A stretch of 36,481 bases of DNA from Pelatocladus maniniholoensis HA4357-MV3 (GCA_019359115.1 JAHHHW010000134.1:1-36481), one strand, 5' to 3'; shown: positions 8,024 through 16,118, counted from the first letter of the stretch. Notes: a model not told the origin generated them from the letters alone. A program made the numbers and translations.

Positions 8024-8329
8024 TTATATATCAGTTGCAACATGAGTCACAAACACAGAAAAAGCTTCTTCATTGCGACGATAGTAAGTACACTGTCCTA
8101 CTCTGGTTGAGACAACTAATCCTGTATCTTCTAGCATGGACAAGTAATGAGATATTGTAGACTGAGCCAAACCTGTTTTCTTCTGAATACTACTAACACA
8201 GACTCCAACGGTACGAGGATCTATATCCTGACAGGGAAAATTGCTCTCCGGTTCCTTTAACCAGTGCAGAATTTGTAACCTAGTCTCATTAGCCAGGACT
8301 TTAAAAATATCAGTATCTTTACTATCCAT
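8024..8329 (-). CDS. ArsR-family transcriptional repressor
   Basis: 101 aa, usual size for the family. Winged helix-turn-helix: IFKVLANETRLQILHWL at the N-terminus, then the HTH with VCVSSIQKKTGLAQ and the recognition helix STISHYLSMLEDTGLV, then a wing with STRVGQCTYYRRNE. Cys33, Cys44 and Cys80 could sense metal, metalloid or thiol-reactive signals, but they do not form the CVC pair of classic ArsR/SmtB, so the inducer is unknown. Its promoter contains an inverted repeat between -35 and -10, implying autorepression, and a second operator of identical arms precedes the small membrane protein gene. Confidence 0.9.
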   Translation of the reverse strand: MDSKDTDIFKVLANETRLQILHWLKEPESNFPCQDIDPRTVGVCVSSIQKKTGLAQSTISHYLSMLEDTGLVVSTRVGQCTYYRRNEEAFSVFVTHVATDI

Positions 8330-8335
8330 ATTCCA

Positions 8336-8363
8336 ATTATATCGATTTTTTTCGATATATCAA
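8336..8363 (-). promoter_or_regulatory. arsR promoter with embedded operator
   Basis: On the minus strand, -35 TTGATA (8358-8363), a 16-base spacer and -10 TATAAT (8336-8341). The inverted repeat ATATCGA-N6-TCGATAT (8339-8358) fills the spacer and touches both boxes, so a bound dimer would block polymerase. The -10 box ends only 6 bases before the ATG at 8329, so the transcript would have little or no leader. Confidence 0.75.
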
Positions 8364-8383
8364 TTTTAGTTAACACTTACGAA

Positions 8384-8509
8384 TTAATGGACAATTGACC
8401 GATTATTCCGAGCAGGGTACAAGCTCTCAGATTTATCTGTGGGGTCAATTCCATTTTCTAAAATCCACGCATCCAAAATCGATTGACCGATTTCTAATTC
8501 ACCACTTGA
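8384..8509 (-). other. open stretch after the thioredoxin gene, possible gene remnant
   Basis: Downstream of and slightly overlapping the 3' end of the thioredoxin gene, another minus-strand frame stays open for 41 codons and reads like protein, with ELEIGQSILDAWILENGID and DPTDKSESLYPARNN. It has no ATG or GTG start and a stop just upstream. It could be a decayed gene tail or chance. Confidence 0.25.
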
Positions 8510-9084
8510 CTACCATGACTACGAGGATCATCTTGACTACCCGATGATGGTACTGATTTAACAACTTTGGAAACTTGTCCACTAGCTTGAGCATACGGTA
8601 GGGGTGAACCAACTACCAAGGCTTCTAAATTACTTGTCATAATAGTACGCGGTTGATCGCCGATCGCCTGTGCAATGGGTTCTCCATTTTCACTTAAGTA
8701 CACAAAGTGGGGAATACCATCAACGCGATACTTTAACATCTCTGGTAGCCACTTGTTATTATCTACATTCAGCATCACAAAATTAACTTTTTCTGTATAC
8801 TGCTTTTCCAATGTGGCAATAGCTGGGGCCATTTTCTGGCATACAGTACACCAGTTAGCATAAAATTCCACTAGCGATGGCTTACCGTTTGTCAAAGCTA
8901 CTTCTAAAGGGGTAGATTCTTCACCCAACTGAGTCAGAGAAACTGTGTTAGTCTGGGATTTCAACCCCAAAACTAGTGTGACACTAAGAGCGATCGCCAC
9001 TATTGCAACTAAAAAGTTTCTGATCCGTGTCCCAGTGTTTAATTCTGACTTAGCTGGAGATTTCCCAGAAGTATCCGTACTCAT
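8494..9084 (-). CDS. txlA: membrane-anchored thioredoxin-like protein, TxlA/HCF164 type
   Basis: 196 aa. A cytoplasmic N-terminus, one membrane helix at about 24-41 (FLVAIVAIALSVTLVLG), then a thioredoxin fold with the active site WCTVC (Cys79, Cys82) and the cis-Pro loop DGIPHF. The C-terminal tail is Ser-rich. This is the layout of TxlA and plant HCF164, which face the lumen or periplasm and pass reductant from CcdA for cytochrome c and b6f maturation. No ccdA is nearby. The family assignment is firm; the gene name follows the family. Confidence 0.88.
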   Translation of the reverse strand: MSTDTSGKSPAKSELNTGTRIRNFLVAIVAIALSVTLVLGLKSQTNTVSLTQLGEESTPLEVALTNGKPSLVEFYANWCTVCQKMAPAIATLEKQYTEKVNFVMLNVDNNKWLPEMLKYRVDGIPHFVYLSENGEPIAQAIGDQPRTIMTSNLEALVVGSPLPYAQASGQVSKVVKSVPSSGSQDDPRSHGSQVVN

Positions 9085-9203
9085 AACAGATTATTAAAAC
9101 TTATTAAGTAGTGTTGTTTTCAGTTTACCGTTTTATTTTAAAAGGCAAAGTCGAATTCTGAATTCAAAATTATTCCCCAATTCCAATCTCTATTTCCACA
9201 ACC

Positions 9204-9608
9204 GTGAAAAAACGAGTTACCCTCACCTTTCCTAAACGTGCCATTCAAATGCCAGTTACCTACCGACTAGCAAAAGAATTTAATGTAGCTGCGAATATTA
9301 TCCGCGCTCAAGTAGCGCCAAATCAAATTGGCAAGTTGGTAGTAGAACTCTCTGGGGATATAGATCAATTGGATGCTGCTATAGAGTGGATGCGATCGCA
9401 AAACATCAATGTATCTCAGACCTTGGGAGAAATTGCTATAAACGAAGAGGTGTGTGTTCATTGTGGGTTATGTACAGGGGTTTGTCCCACCGAAGCCTTA
9501 ACCCTGAACCCCCAAACCAGTAAACTGACATTTACGCGATCGCGCTGCATCGTCTGTGAACAGTGTATACCTACCTGTCCAGTGCAAGCAATTTCCACAA
9601 ATATTTAG
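9204..9608 (+). CDS. NIL-domain protein with two 4Fe-4S clusters
   Basis: 134 aa from a GTG start at 9204, needed to keep the first strand of the NIL domain (KKRVTLTFPKRAIQMPVTY). Residues about 1-75 form the NIL domain, known from the C-terminus of MetN-type ABC ATPases, where it binds a ligand. Residues about 80-134 form a bacterial ferredoxin with two CxxCxxCxxxCP motifs, CVHCGLCTGVCP and CIVCEQCIPTCP. It probably transfers electrons in the cytoplasm; the partner is unknown. Its stop codon directly abuts the stop of the convergent DUF3616 gene. Confidence 0.88.
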   Translation: MKKRVTLTFPKRAIQMPVTYRLAKEFNVAANIIRAQVAPNQIGKLVVELSGDIDQLDAAIEWMRSQNINVSQTLGEIAINEEVCVHCGLCTGVCPTEALTLNPQTSKLTFTRSRCIVCEQCIPTCPVQAISTNI

Positions 9609-10661
9609 TTATCCCAACCTAATCACATCTGCGGTAACACCACCATCACCCACCAGTCTCGTTTTGGCTGGAGAATCGTAAACTACCAGTAGCGAAGGTA
9701 TTCCGGTGATATTTTCAAATAAAGTTATTCCTTCTGCATGATCATTTTGCTTACCAAAGGGAATATCTTGTACATATTCAGGGTAGTGTAGGATATCATC
9801 TTGCAAGTTGATGTTAACTTGCAAACGGTAAACTTGCACCGGGCCATCTAAATCCATCGTCGGTCCTGCTAGAATTACTAAATCTTTGTCAGCTAAATGT
9901 AGGTCTCTAATTCCCAAACCATTTAAAAATACAAAATACTTTTTATAGCATTGGTCTGTTTTTGCAATTGGTTTGAGAGTTAATTCCCCAGCTTGAGAAA
10001 GTTCTACCTCTATTTCCAAGATTACAGCCCAACCTCGTAATACCGGGCCGCGCAAACCCAGAAAAATTCTATTTTGAGAAACTGCGATACCTTCTATATC
10101 AAAGCCATTATCTTTACCAGGGATTTTAGCAGTGACAAAAAATCCTAGATGAGGATCATCTTTCAAAACTTGCATCAACATATTTCCGTATTCAGTTAAT
10201 TGCAACTTAGCAGCAGTTAACTCCACACTTGCATCTTTTGGATGGGGACAAGATTTACATAATTCTCCGTCAACTAAAGGGATACGTGCTAGGATATATC
10301 GATTTGGTTCCGATTCAATTTCAGCTAGTCTCTCAATATTTTTAATCTCTGATTTATCTGGTTTGGGTTTTTTACGTTTCCAGCTATGGGAACCAATCAT
10401 CCAGAGATAATTGTCACTATACTCAATACCCTCAATATCAATTTCTTCGTTTTCAGGCGCAGGTAAATCAATAAATTCTGCTACACGAAACTGTTTATGC
10501 TCACCAAAATTATCAGCATCAATATAAGACAGACGTTCAATAGTTGATGTCTCATCTGAACCAAACCATAAATGCTTTTCAGGTGTTAGCATTACTGCCG
10601 ATAGATCTTCTCGGTATTTTTTAAAGCTATCGGTAAATGTGAGTAAAACCTTATTTAACAA
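9609..10661 (-). CDS. DUF3616 family protein
   Basis: 350 aa, cytoplasmic, no signal peptide. Repeated segments such as IDIEGIEYSDNYLWMIGSHS and FDIEGIAVSQNRIFLGLRGP suggest a beta-propeller-like fold, as in DUF3616. Function unknown. The start is probably TTG at 10661, with AGGA about 10 bases upstream; no ATG lies near it. It converges on the ferredoxin gene with no spacer and no room for a terminator. Confidence 0.78.
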   Translation of the reverse strand: MLNKVLLTFTDSFKKYREDLSAVMLTPEKHLWFGSDETSTIERLSYIDADNFGEHKQFRVAEFIDLPAPENEEIDIEGIEYSDNYLWMIGSHSWKRKKPKPDKSEIKNIERLAEIESEPNRYILARIPLVDGELCKSCPHPKDASVELTAAKLQLTEYGNMLMQVLKDDPHLGFFVTAKIPGKDNGFDIEGIAVSQNRIFLGLRGPVLRGWAVILEIEVELSQAGELTLKPIAKTDQCYKKYFVFLNGLGIRDLHLADKDLVILAGPTMDLDGPVQVYRLQVNINLQDDILHYPEYVQDIPFGKQNDHAEGITLFENITGIPSLLVVYDSPAKTRLVGDGGVTADVIRLG

Positions 10662-11158
10662 AATAAATTTTTCCTGTGATTTATTTACGTTTATTTTATC
10701 ATTTTATAATGATAGCATTGTTTTATACCGTATAACTCTTAAATTATTAATGAGTTGTTTGCATCAAGATGCTTTTAAAAAATTATAAGCAAAATCATAT
10801 ATTTATGCTTCAGAAAGCTAATATTTGCAAATATATAGCATTATTAAATTATTCCTGAAATACAAGATCCCCGACTTCGCAAAAGTTGTCGGGGATCTTG
10901 GCTTTGCGTTATCAAAAATCATATAGGATTGCTATTCCCAATATTATATTTAATTACAAATAACATACATGAGTTTTTAACTAATGCTATGATGATTCAA
11001 TAAGTATATCTAAATATGGCACTCCTAGATAAATTGTGAAAGTTCTTGTATTTCTTTATATGCGGCATTTTTTGCCTCATGTGGTTAATTCCCTAAATAA
11101 TTTTCACGAACCAAATAGGACTGTGAGAAAAATAGCTAGAGAAGGTGTATAAATTACT
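10662..11158. other. non-coding region with palindromic repeat
   Basis: AT-rich divergent intergenic region between the DUF3616 and CHAD genes. The only clear structure is palindromic repeat B at 10863-10900. No gene, RNA or further repeat seen. Confidence 0.6.
10863..10900. repeat. palindromic repeat, copy B
   Basis: A perfect 13-bp stem, CAAGATCCCCGAC (10863-10875) and GTCGGGGATCTTG (10888-10900), around a 12-base loop. Reverse-complemented, this loop (AACTTTTGCGAA) differs from loop A at 6923-6934 (AACTCCTGCGAA) at two positions, so the copies are inverted relative to each other. Confidence 0.9.
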
Positions 11159-12127
11159 ATGACGTTGGCTGCAAAACCGACAGTTAAAAATCTTGGACAC
11201 TACGCTTACTCCGCAATCAAAAAACACTTTAAAAAAACCTTCAAATGGGAAACAGAAGTTAAAAAAGATAAAGATCCAGAAGCATTACATCAAATGCGAG
11301 TAGGAATGCGTCGCTTACGTACAGTTACTAGTAGATTTGCGATCGCCATTAATCTCCCAAAGGTCGTAAGTGATAAAAATGTCGGTAAGATAGCACGTCG
11401 TCTTGGTAATCTTCGAGACTTAGATGTATTAAAAGAAACTCTCGAACATCTTTCGCAACCACAATTACCTAAAAAAGAACAGCAATCTCTACAAACAGCT
11501 TTGGATGCTTTAGAAAAACAACGAGAAAATGCACTTGCAGATGTGCAAACAATGTTGAAAGATGAACGTTATAAATCAATCAAACAAGCGTTAAAAGATT
11601 GGTTAGATGAACCAAATTATCAACAACTAGCATGTTTACCTATGCAGGAAGTTTTACCAGACTTACTTTTGCCAGAGGTAAGTAATTTCTTATTACATCC
11701 AGGTTGGCTAGTCGGGACTCAAATTGAAGGATCTCAACTTGTAGTATTGCACAATTGGGAAGGCGAAAAAATAGAAAAAGAACTAGCCAAAAATGGTAAG
11801 ACTCTTCACAGTTTACGAAAACAAGCCAAACGTATACGTTATCAAATGGAGTTATTTACCGACTTATACGGCAAAAATTACACAGCTTATGTTGCCGAAC
11901 TCAAAAGCATCCAAGATATCTTGGGTTCTATGCAGGATAGTATAGTCATGGCTGAGTGGCTAGAAAACATCTTCAAATCAGAAATTGAAACTCAGATTCC
12001 CACAGTTGCTAACAAGTTAGCAGAAAATCGTTATCAAATGTGGCAGCAATGGCAACCATTACAAGAACGGTATTTACAAGGGAAAACAAAACAGGATTTA
12101 CATTTAACAGTACTTTATCCTAGGTGA
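11159..12127 (+). CDS. CHAD domain protein
   Basis: 322 aa. An alpha-helical CHAD domain spans almost the whole protein: the first half with DPEALHQMRVGMRRLRTVTSRF and RRLGNLRDLDVL, the second with LHSLRKQAKRIRYQMELF and LKSIQDILGSMQDSIVMAEW. These His, Arg and Lys patches bind polyphosphate in studied CHAD proteins. There is no CYTH (triphosphate tunnel) domain in this protein or next to it. It probably associates with polyphosphate granules. It converges on the dprA remnant 10 bp away. Confidence 0.88.
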   Translation: MTLAAKPTVKNLGHYAYSAIKKHFKKTFKWETEVKKDKDPEALHQMRVGMRRLRTVTSRFAIAINLPKVVSDKNVGKIARRLGNLRDLDVLKETLEHLSQPQLPKKEQQSLQTALDALEKQRENALADVQTMLKDERYKSIKQALKDWLDEPNYQQLACLPMQEVLPDLLLPEVSNFLLHPGWLVGTQIEGSQLVVLHNWEGEKIEKELAKNGKTLHSLRKQAKRIRYQMELFTDLYGKNYTAYVAELKSIQDILGSMQDSIVMAEWLENIFKSEIETQIPTVANKLAENRYQMWQQWQPLQERYLQGKTKQDLHLTVLYPR

Positions 12128-12136
12128 GGTACCCAT

Positions 12137-12665
12137 TCACTTACGTTGATATCTCATTCCTGGTTGTTGTGAAATTAAACCCATCAATTCTAATTGCAAC
12201 AACGCACTAGCAACAGCACTTGCAGCCATACCTGTTTGTTGGATAATCATTTTGACGAGTCCAACGGATACCATATTCTGAAGGTTGGCGCGTACCGACG
12301 ATCGCAACTAATGGAGTTTCGCCTAAATTTTCTAAAAGTTCGACTTCACCACGAAAATATAGCAATGGCGGTAGACTGGGAATCTCTATTAGCAAGCGGG
12401 GATATTCTGGATCTGCTGGTGTCCAAAAATTCGGATTTTGTTCTTGGTGTTGGATGAGTAATTGTTCAGGATGAAGATGCGATCGCTGTCTCACCACTTT
12501 TTGCAATGTCTGAAAACCAAAACCTTCCACTGCTTGTAACTGTGCGGGACTAGCTTTCCAAGCAGCCTGAAGCGTGCCAAAATGCTGTTGTAATCGTTGC
12601 AGTAATACCGGGCCAATCCCTGATATTTGTGACCAAGCTAGCCAATACGCACTTTCAACTGCCAA
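12137..12665 (-). pseudogene. dprA: dprA with central deletion
   Basis: DprA protects incoming ssDNA and loads RecA in natural transformation. The N-terminus (about 138 codons from a TTG at 12665) contains the helix-hairpin-helix-like SAM part and enters the Rossmann fold with VAIVGTRQPSEYGIRW. The frame then loses sense. In another frame, at about 12140-12255, the true DprA C-terminal winged helix is still present (MIIQQTGMAASAVASALLQL, later GLISQQPGMRYQRK and stop at 12137). Full proteins are about 370 aa, so close to 200 residues, including most of the RecA-loading Rossmann domain, are missing, with a frame change at the junction near 12255. Confidence 0.85.
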
Positions 12666-12767
12666 TTCTCAATCCTCATTGAGTATTAAGTCAAGATTAC
12701 TCGCGTTGATTGTCATTTGTCATTACAGTGAACAGTGAATAATAGAATTTGATAACTGATAACTGAA

Positions 12768-13036
12768 TCACGCTTTCCAACTCACGACTACAGCATAAAG
12801 ATAAGCTACTATCTCATCAATAATTGATCGTACACCTGCACTAAAATATTACTTTGTTGAAGTGGTGAATTAATTACCAGAAATGAATGTATTTGAAGAA
12901 AAATAAAACTCGCAATTACAACAAACACAGTTATAATCATTCCCCATCCCAAGGTAGTTGGCATCCACAAATACTGACGCTTAAATAAACGCATGATGGG
13001 GAATTTTTTCGGTCGATTTTTTACATTTTTCTGCAT
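12768..13036 (-). pseudogene. YdcF/DUF218-like membrane protein gene with central deletion
   Basis: The first ~62 codons from the ATG at 13036 encode a basic N-terminus, a membrane helix and the segment HSFLVINSPLQQSNILV, the known start of a cyanobacterial YdcF-like family. At about 12842 the sequence jumps in another frame to VRSIIDEIVAYLYAVVVSWK and a stop at 12768, matching the normal C-terminus of such proteins from memory. About 200 residues, holding the DUF218 core, are missing. The ATG overlaps the stop of the DUF2301 gene (TAATG), so it was translationally coupled in the operon. Confidence 0.7.
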
Positions 13037-13692
13037 TAAACTTGAGCAGAACGTTTTGATTCTAAATAATCAAACACTGACTTATCTCCAATATCTGCTG
13101 TAATTACCTGTACTGTCTTCCGCATAGCAAAAACTACAAACAAAATTGCCCAAATTCCTAACAAAATCTGTTCTAACTGTGTTGGCAATATACCAACCAA
13201 ATGCCCAAGTAAGAGTAAAGGTACGACGGGAGTTAATAATTTTGTTTCCAGACGATTGAAACAAAATGCTTCTTTAAAATAAATACCAGTCAAAGCTGCA
13301 AATGTAAAACCAACACCCAATAATGTCAGTGGTTGAGTGTAAAGAGTAATAGCTAAAGGCTCACTATTTGTAATTGCCAAGATAATTGCTGATACACTAC
13401 CAATGAGCCAAAAAACTTGTAAAGCTCGGTGCAACTCCACCATGTAAATATGAATTGTGAGTAAACTAATACCAAGTCCTAGACTGAAACAGGCATATAA
13501 AGGTGTTAGTAATTTGAAAATAGTGGGGTTAGGATTCAACAATACTAAAGTACTGCCCACAGCAAAGCAAATTGCAGCTAGCATTAAACCACTACGATAA
13601 ATAATCACGCCCTTGCGATCGCCCTCAGTAATCGTAAATTCGCCAAATTGACCTTGATAAACTTCTGGTGCTGATATTGTTTGAGTAGTCAT
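13036..13692 (-). CDS. DUF2301 integral membrane protein
   Basis: 218 aa, about six or seven hydrophobic helices after a soluble N-terminus (about 1-30). It contains LLTPLYACFSLGLGISLLTIH and later TGIYFKEAFCFNRLETKLLT, which are typical of DUF2301. Function unknown. It lies in a minus-strand operon: SAM hydrolase, DUF2301, YdcF-like remnant, dprA remnant. It overlaps the YdcF-like start by one base. Confidence 0.83.
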   Translation of the reverse strand: MTTQTISAPEVYQGQFGEFTITEGDRKGVIIYRSGLMLAAICFAVGSTLVLLNPNPTIFKLLTPLYACFSLGLGISLLTIHIYMVELHRALQVFWLIGSVSAIILAITNSEPLAITLYTQPLTLLGVGFTFAALTGIYFKEAFCFNRLETKLLTPVVPLLLLGHLVGILPTQLEQILLGIWAILFVVFAMRKTVQVITADIGDKSVFDYLESKRSAQV

Positions 13693-13768
13693 ATGTCAAA
13701 TTAGTTTAGTGGTTAGTGGTCAATTGTCAATTGTCATTAGTTATTCTCCCCATCCCCCTTGTCCCTTT

Positions 13769-14578
13769 CTAATCACTCTCGATCACTACTTGTATGGTAT
13801 CTCCCAAATTCATCTGTAAGTGCGATCGCGCATTACCAGTATTAATAGCCAATTCTACCCAGCCGTGACTACCAACGAGGGCGATCGCATCACCAATTTC
13901 CCTATCTCCATAAGTTTCACGTCCTGGTATGATTTTGTCACCCACAAGTACGCCCCAACTTTTGCTTTGTAGGTAAGATCCAGGAATATTGCTGACTAAG
14001 TTACCAAAATGATCAATATATTGAATACAACCTGTGATCATATTCCCGCTTTGAGTGCATTTGGCTATTTCTAGCTTGACTAAGCTTTCTGGATTGATTT
14101 GTGTTCCTAACTGTCCCAGAGGAACACCACAAGCTAGATGCGCTCCAGTAGGGGCGAAAATATCTCGACCATGAAATGTGCTGCTAGGATTTGGAGTACG
14201 CCAGTAATTAGGATTTGTTAGTTCTACCGCAGCGACAGCAGGACTGTGACTCAACACTCCACTAAATAAGCCATTGTCTGGCCCAATCAAAAATCCATGA
14301 GCAAATTCTACAGCGATCGCCCTTCTTTTTCTTCCTACACCTGGATCTACTACCGCCACATGTACGGTTCCGACAGGAAAGTATAGATAAGCATCCATGA
14401 GACAAAACCTAGCAGCAGCAATATTTTGCGGTGGAATTTGGTGTGTTAAATCTACCACCTTTAGCTTGGGGTTAATTTGGGCGATCGCTCCCTTCATTAC
14501 ACCTACATACACATCGCGATCGCCGAAATCGGTGAGTAAAGTCAGCAGTGATTGCGGATTTTGTTGCTTCTCGAACAT
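13769..14578 (-). CDS. SAM hydrolase / SAM-dependent halide-fluorinase family (DUF62)
   Basis: 269 aa, family-typical. Motifs: LLTDFGDRDVYVGVMKG near residue 15, HVAVVDPGVG, FLIGPDNGLFSG, STFHGRDIFAPTGAHLA and IDHFGNLVSNIP. The Asp, Arg and His residues in the FHGRD region match the S-adenosyl-L-methionine hydrolases that use water, giving adenosine and methionine; fluorinase and chlorinase are relatives. Its physiological role in cyanobacteria is unknown. It heads the operon that continues into DUF2301 and the two remnants. Confidence 0.92.
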   Translation of the reverse strand: MFEKQQNPQSLLTLLTDFGDRDVYVGVMKGAIAQINPKLKVVDLTHQIPPQNIAAARFCLMDAYLYFPVGTVHVAVVDPGVGRKRRAIAVEFAHGFLIGPDNGLFSGVLSHSPAVAAVELTNPNYWRTPNPSSTFHGRDIFAPTGAHLACGVPLGQLGTQINPESLVKLEIAKCTQSGNMITGCIQYIDHFGNLVSNIPGSYLQSKSWGVLVGDKIIPGRETYGDREIGDAIALVGSHGWVELAINTGNARSHLQMNLGDTIQVVIESD

Positions 14579-14697
14579 GTGATCCCATTTGCTTTATATC
14601 ACTAAGTTTGTTTTTTCTGTAACATAAACAACTAAATTTTCGATATGTTATGATCACAAGACATAAAAAAATGATGATTTAGACCAAAGTAATTCCT

Positions 14698-14853
14698 ATG
14701 ATTACAAGCAGAACAGAAGTTGTGAAAAAAGCACGAGAAGCCCACAAAGAAAGCATCAGAAGAAGTTTGCAGCATCGCTTGGAAGTAGCAAGAGCTAAAG
14801 GCGATGAAAACCTCATTCGTCAGCTAGAGGCAGAAATGAAATATTTCGGTTAA
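14698..14853 (+). CDS. 51-aa basic coiled protein, possibly PirA-like
   Basis: Starts ATG at 14698, MITSRTEVVKKAREAHKES, and ends RQLEAEMKYFG. Highly charged, helical, no Cys. An intrinsic terminator follows about 50 bp after the stop. It is a conserved cyanobacterial small protein type. Its length equals that of PirA (51 aa in Synechocystis), the PII-interacting regulator of arginine synthesis, and the general helical pattern resembles what I recall, but I cannot confirm homology. Upstream there is an imperfect GTA-N8-AAC motif at about 14620, only a weak NtcA-like site. Confidence 0.7.
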   Translation: MITSRTEVVKKAREAHKESIRRSLQHRLEVARAKGDENLIRQLEAEMKYFG

Positions 14854-14902
14854 ACCATAAAGTTTACCGCACATAGGTTGTTCATAGTTCTGTTGTGTTT
14901 CT

Positions 14903-14927
14903 GCCTGCTGTTTTAGCAGGCTTTCTT
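14903..14927 (+). terminator. intrinsic terminator after the 51-aa gene
   Basis: GCCTGCT (14903-14909) and AGCAGGC (14915-14921) with a five-base loop, followed by TTTCTT. Confidence 0.85.
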
Positions 14928-15454
14928 AATCTTAAAGTTTGTAAGTGAGGACTTTAGTCCTCAGAATCAGCGCTAGAACTGCTTAGTATAAAAAAGAATT
15001 GAGAATTGTATGTGACAACTGTGTAAGTCCTTAAAGATATGTGCAATATATTAATTTTTGTAAAAGATAAAAGTAAACATGTGCCAAACCCTTACGAATG
15101 ACAAATGAAGCCCCTATTTTATTTGTGCCGACTGACTTAAGTATTCTTGCTCAGTTAAAAAATTTTTAGTAAAAATTCGGTCAATCCTAGTAGCTGCAAA
15201 TATTGTGGATATTAATACGCTGTATATTAGTTTCTGATGACTGCTGTGTGCTGATAAAGCAAATAGCTATCAGTTAAAGGAACAAGTAAATGCCTAATGG
15301 GTACATTTTTGTAGGGTTTAACCCTCATTCTTCCCTTGTAGTAGGATAAAGTCAAAGCGGACAAACACAACATAAGCCCCTGGGCTAAGTTAGCGAGCTT
15401 TGTTACAAAAGTTTATCTATTTCACAGGAAACTACTCAAAAGGTCTTTACAAAC
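14928..15454. other. non-coding region before the tnpB remnant
   Basis: No intact gene. A palindrome TGAGGACT-TT-AGTCCTCA lies at 14946-14963, a hairpin type common between genes in Nostocales. A short AGGGT-TTA-ACCCT palindrome is at 15313-15325 and may mark a mobile-element end. Nothing else supported. Confidence 0.5.
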
Positions 15455-15469
15455 TTTTACACGCCGTCG

Positions 15470-15598
15470 GGCAGTCGGTGTATGCTTGCCGAGGGTAAAG
15501 TAATCTGAAATGTTGCTGTATAGAGAAATCTTTAGGGCGTTTTGGATCTCCCGTTGAAGCAAGAATCCCATCCGCTTTTAGCGGTGGGAGTGTCAATA
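15470..15598 (+). mobile_element. remnant of the 3' end of an IS200/IS605 tnpB
   Basis: Broken frames resemble a TnpB C-terminus: AVGVCLPR at about 15468-15492 and VEARIPSAFSGGSVN at 15553-15597 (compare the common ending around KQEARIPSALAVG). The final hairpin TCCCA..CCGC-TTTTA-GCGG..GGGA is typical of the element's right end, which also carries the guide-type RNA end in active TnpB loci. No left end or intact gene is visible; it sits some 57 bp before psbU and may supply part of its upstream region. Confidence 0.5.
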
Positions 15599-15637
15599 AG
15601 CGCTACTAGCTGAAAACTTTTTATTTCGGTTTGATGG

Positions 15638-15647
15638 AAAGAGGTGG
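15638..15647 (+). promoter_or_regulatory. ribosome binding site deciding the GTG start of psbU
   Basis: AAAGAGGTGG at 15638-15647, with GAGG ending 10 bases before the GTG at 15655. It favours this GTG over the ATG/TTG codons 7-8 codons upstream. Confidence 0.7.
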
Positions 15648-15654
15648 AAAAATC

Positions 15655-16080
15655 GTGAAAAAATTGGTGCGTTTATTAACAGTCTTTAGTTTTTTGTTGG
15701 TAGGATGTTTGGCATGGCTAGGTACGCCTCAGATAGCCCAAGCGAGCAATTTTAACAGTTTTGCTTTGCCATCGGTTTCTGTTCTAGCCTTGCAAAATCC
15801 AGCAGATGCAAAGCTTGCAGATGTATATGGTGACAGAATTGATTTAAATAACACCAATGTGCGAGCTTTTCAGAAATATCCTGGCTTGTATCCTACCCTA
15901 GCAGGCAAAATTATCAAATATGCTCCTTACGATGAGGTAGAGGATGTATTAAAGATTAAAGGATTGAGCGAACGTCAAAAACAAATCCTGCAAGCTAACC
16001 TAGATCACTTCAAAGTTACAGAAGTAGAACCAGTCTACACCGAAGGATTTGACCGTTATAACAACGGTATTTACAGATAA
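15655..16080 (+). CDS. psbU: photosystem II 12 kDa extrinsic protein PsbU
   Basis: PsbU (141 aa from GTG at 15655) stabilises the oxygen-evolving manganese cluster on the lumenal side of PSII. A signal peptide ([22 protein letters not shown], then about 15 residues to QIAQAS) exports it. The mature part has [32 protein letters not shown] and [20 protein letters not shown] (a ComEA-like helix-hairpin-helix fold) and ends [11 protein letters not shown], the usual C-terminus. An intrinsic terminator follows. The upstream region contains a tnpB remnant. Confidence 0.96.
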   Translation: MKKLVRLLTVFSFLLVGCLAWLGTPQIAQASNFNSFALPSVSVLALQNPADAKLADVYGDRIDLNNTNVRAFQKYPGLYPTLAGKIIKYAPYDEVEDVLKIKGLSERQKQILQANLDHFKVTEVEPVYTEGFDRYNNGIYR

Positions 16081-16118
16081 GACATAACTGTAAATACGGT
16101 TATTTCCAATAAAACAGC

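Noticed and set aside
12194-12457. 87-aa plus-strand frame opposite dprA
   Set aside because: Shadow of the decayed dprA coding strand, which matches DprA at both ends.
14615-14660. NtcA promoter for the 51-aa gene
   Set aside because: GTA-N8-AAC departs from GTA-N8-TAC, and the distance to a -10 box is short; not strong enough to annotate.
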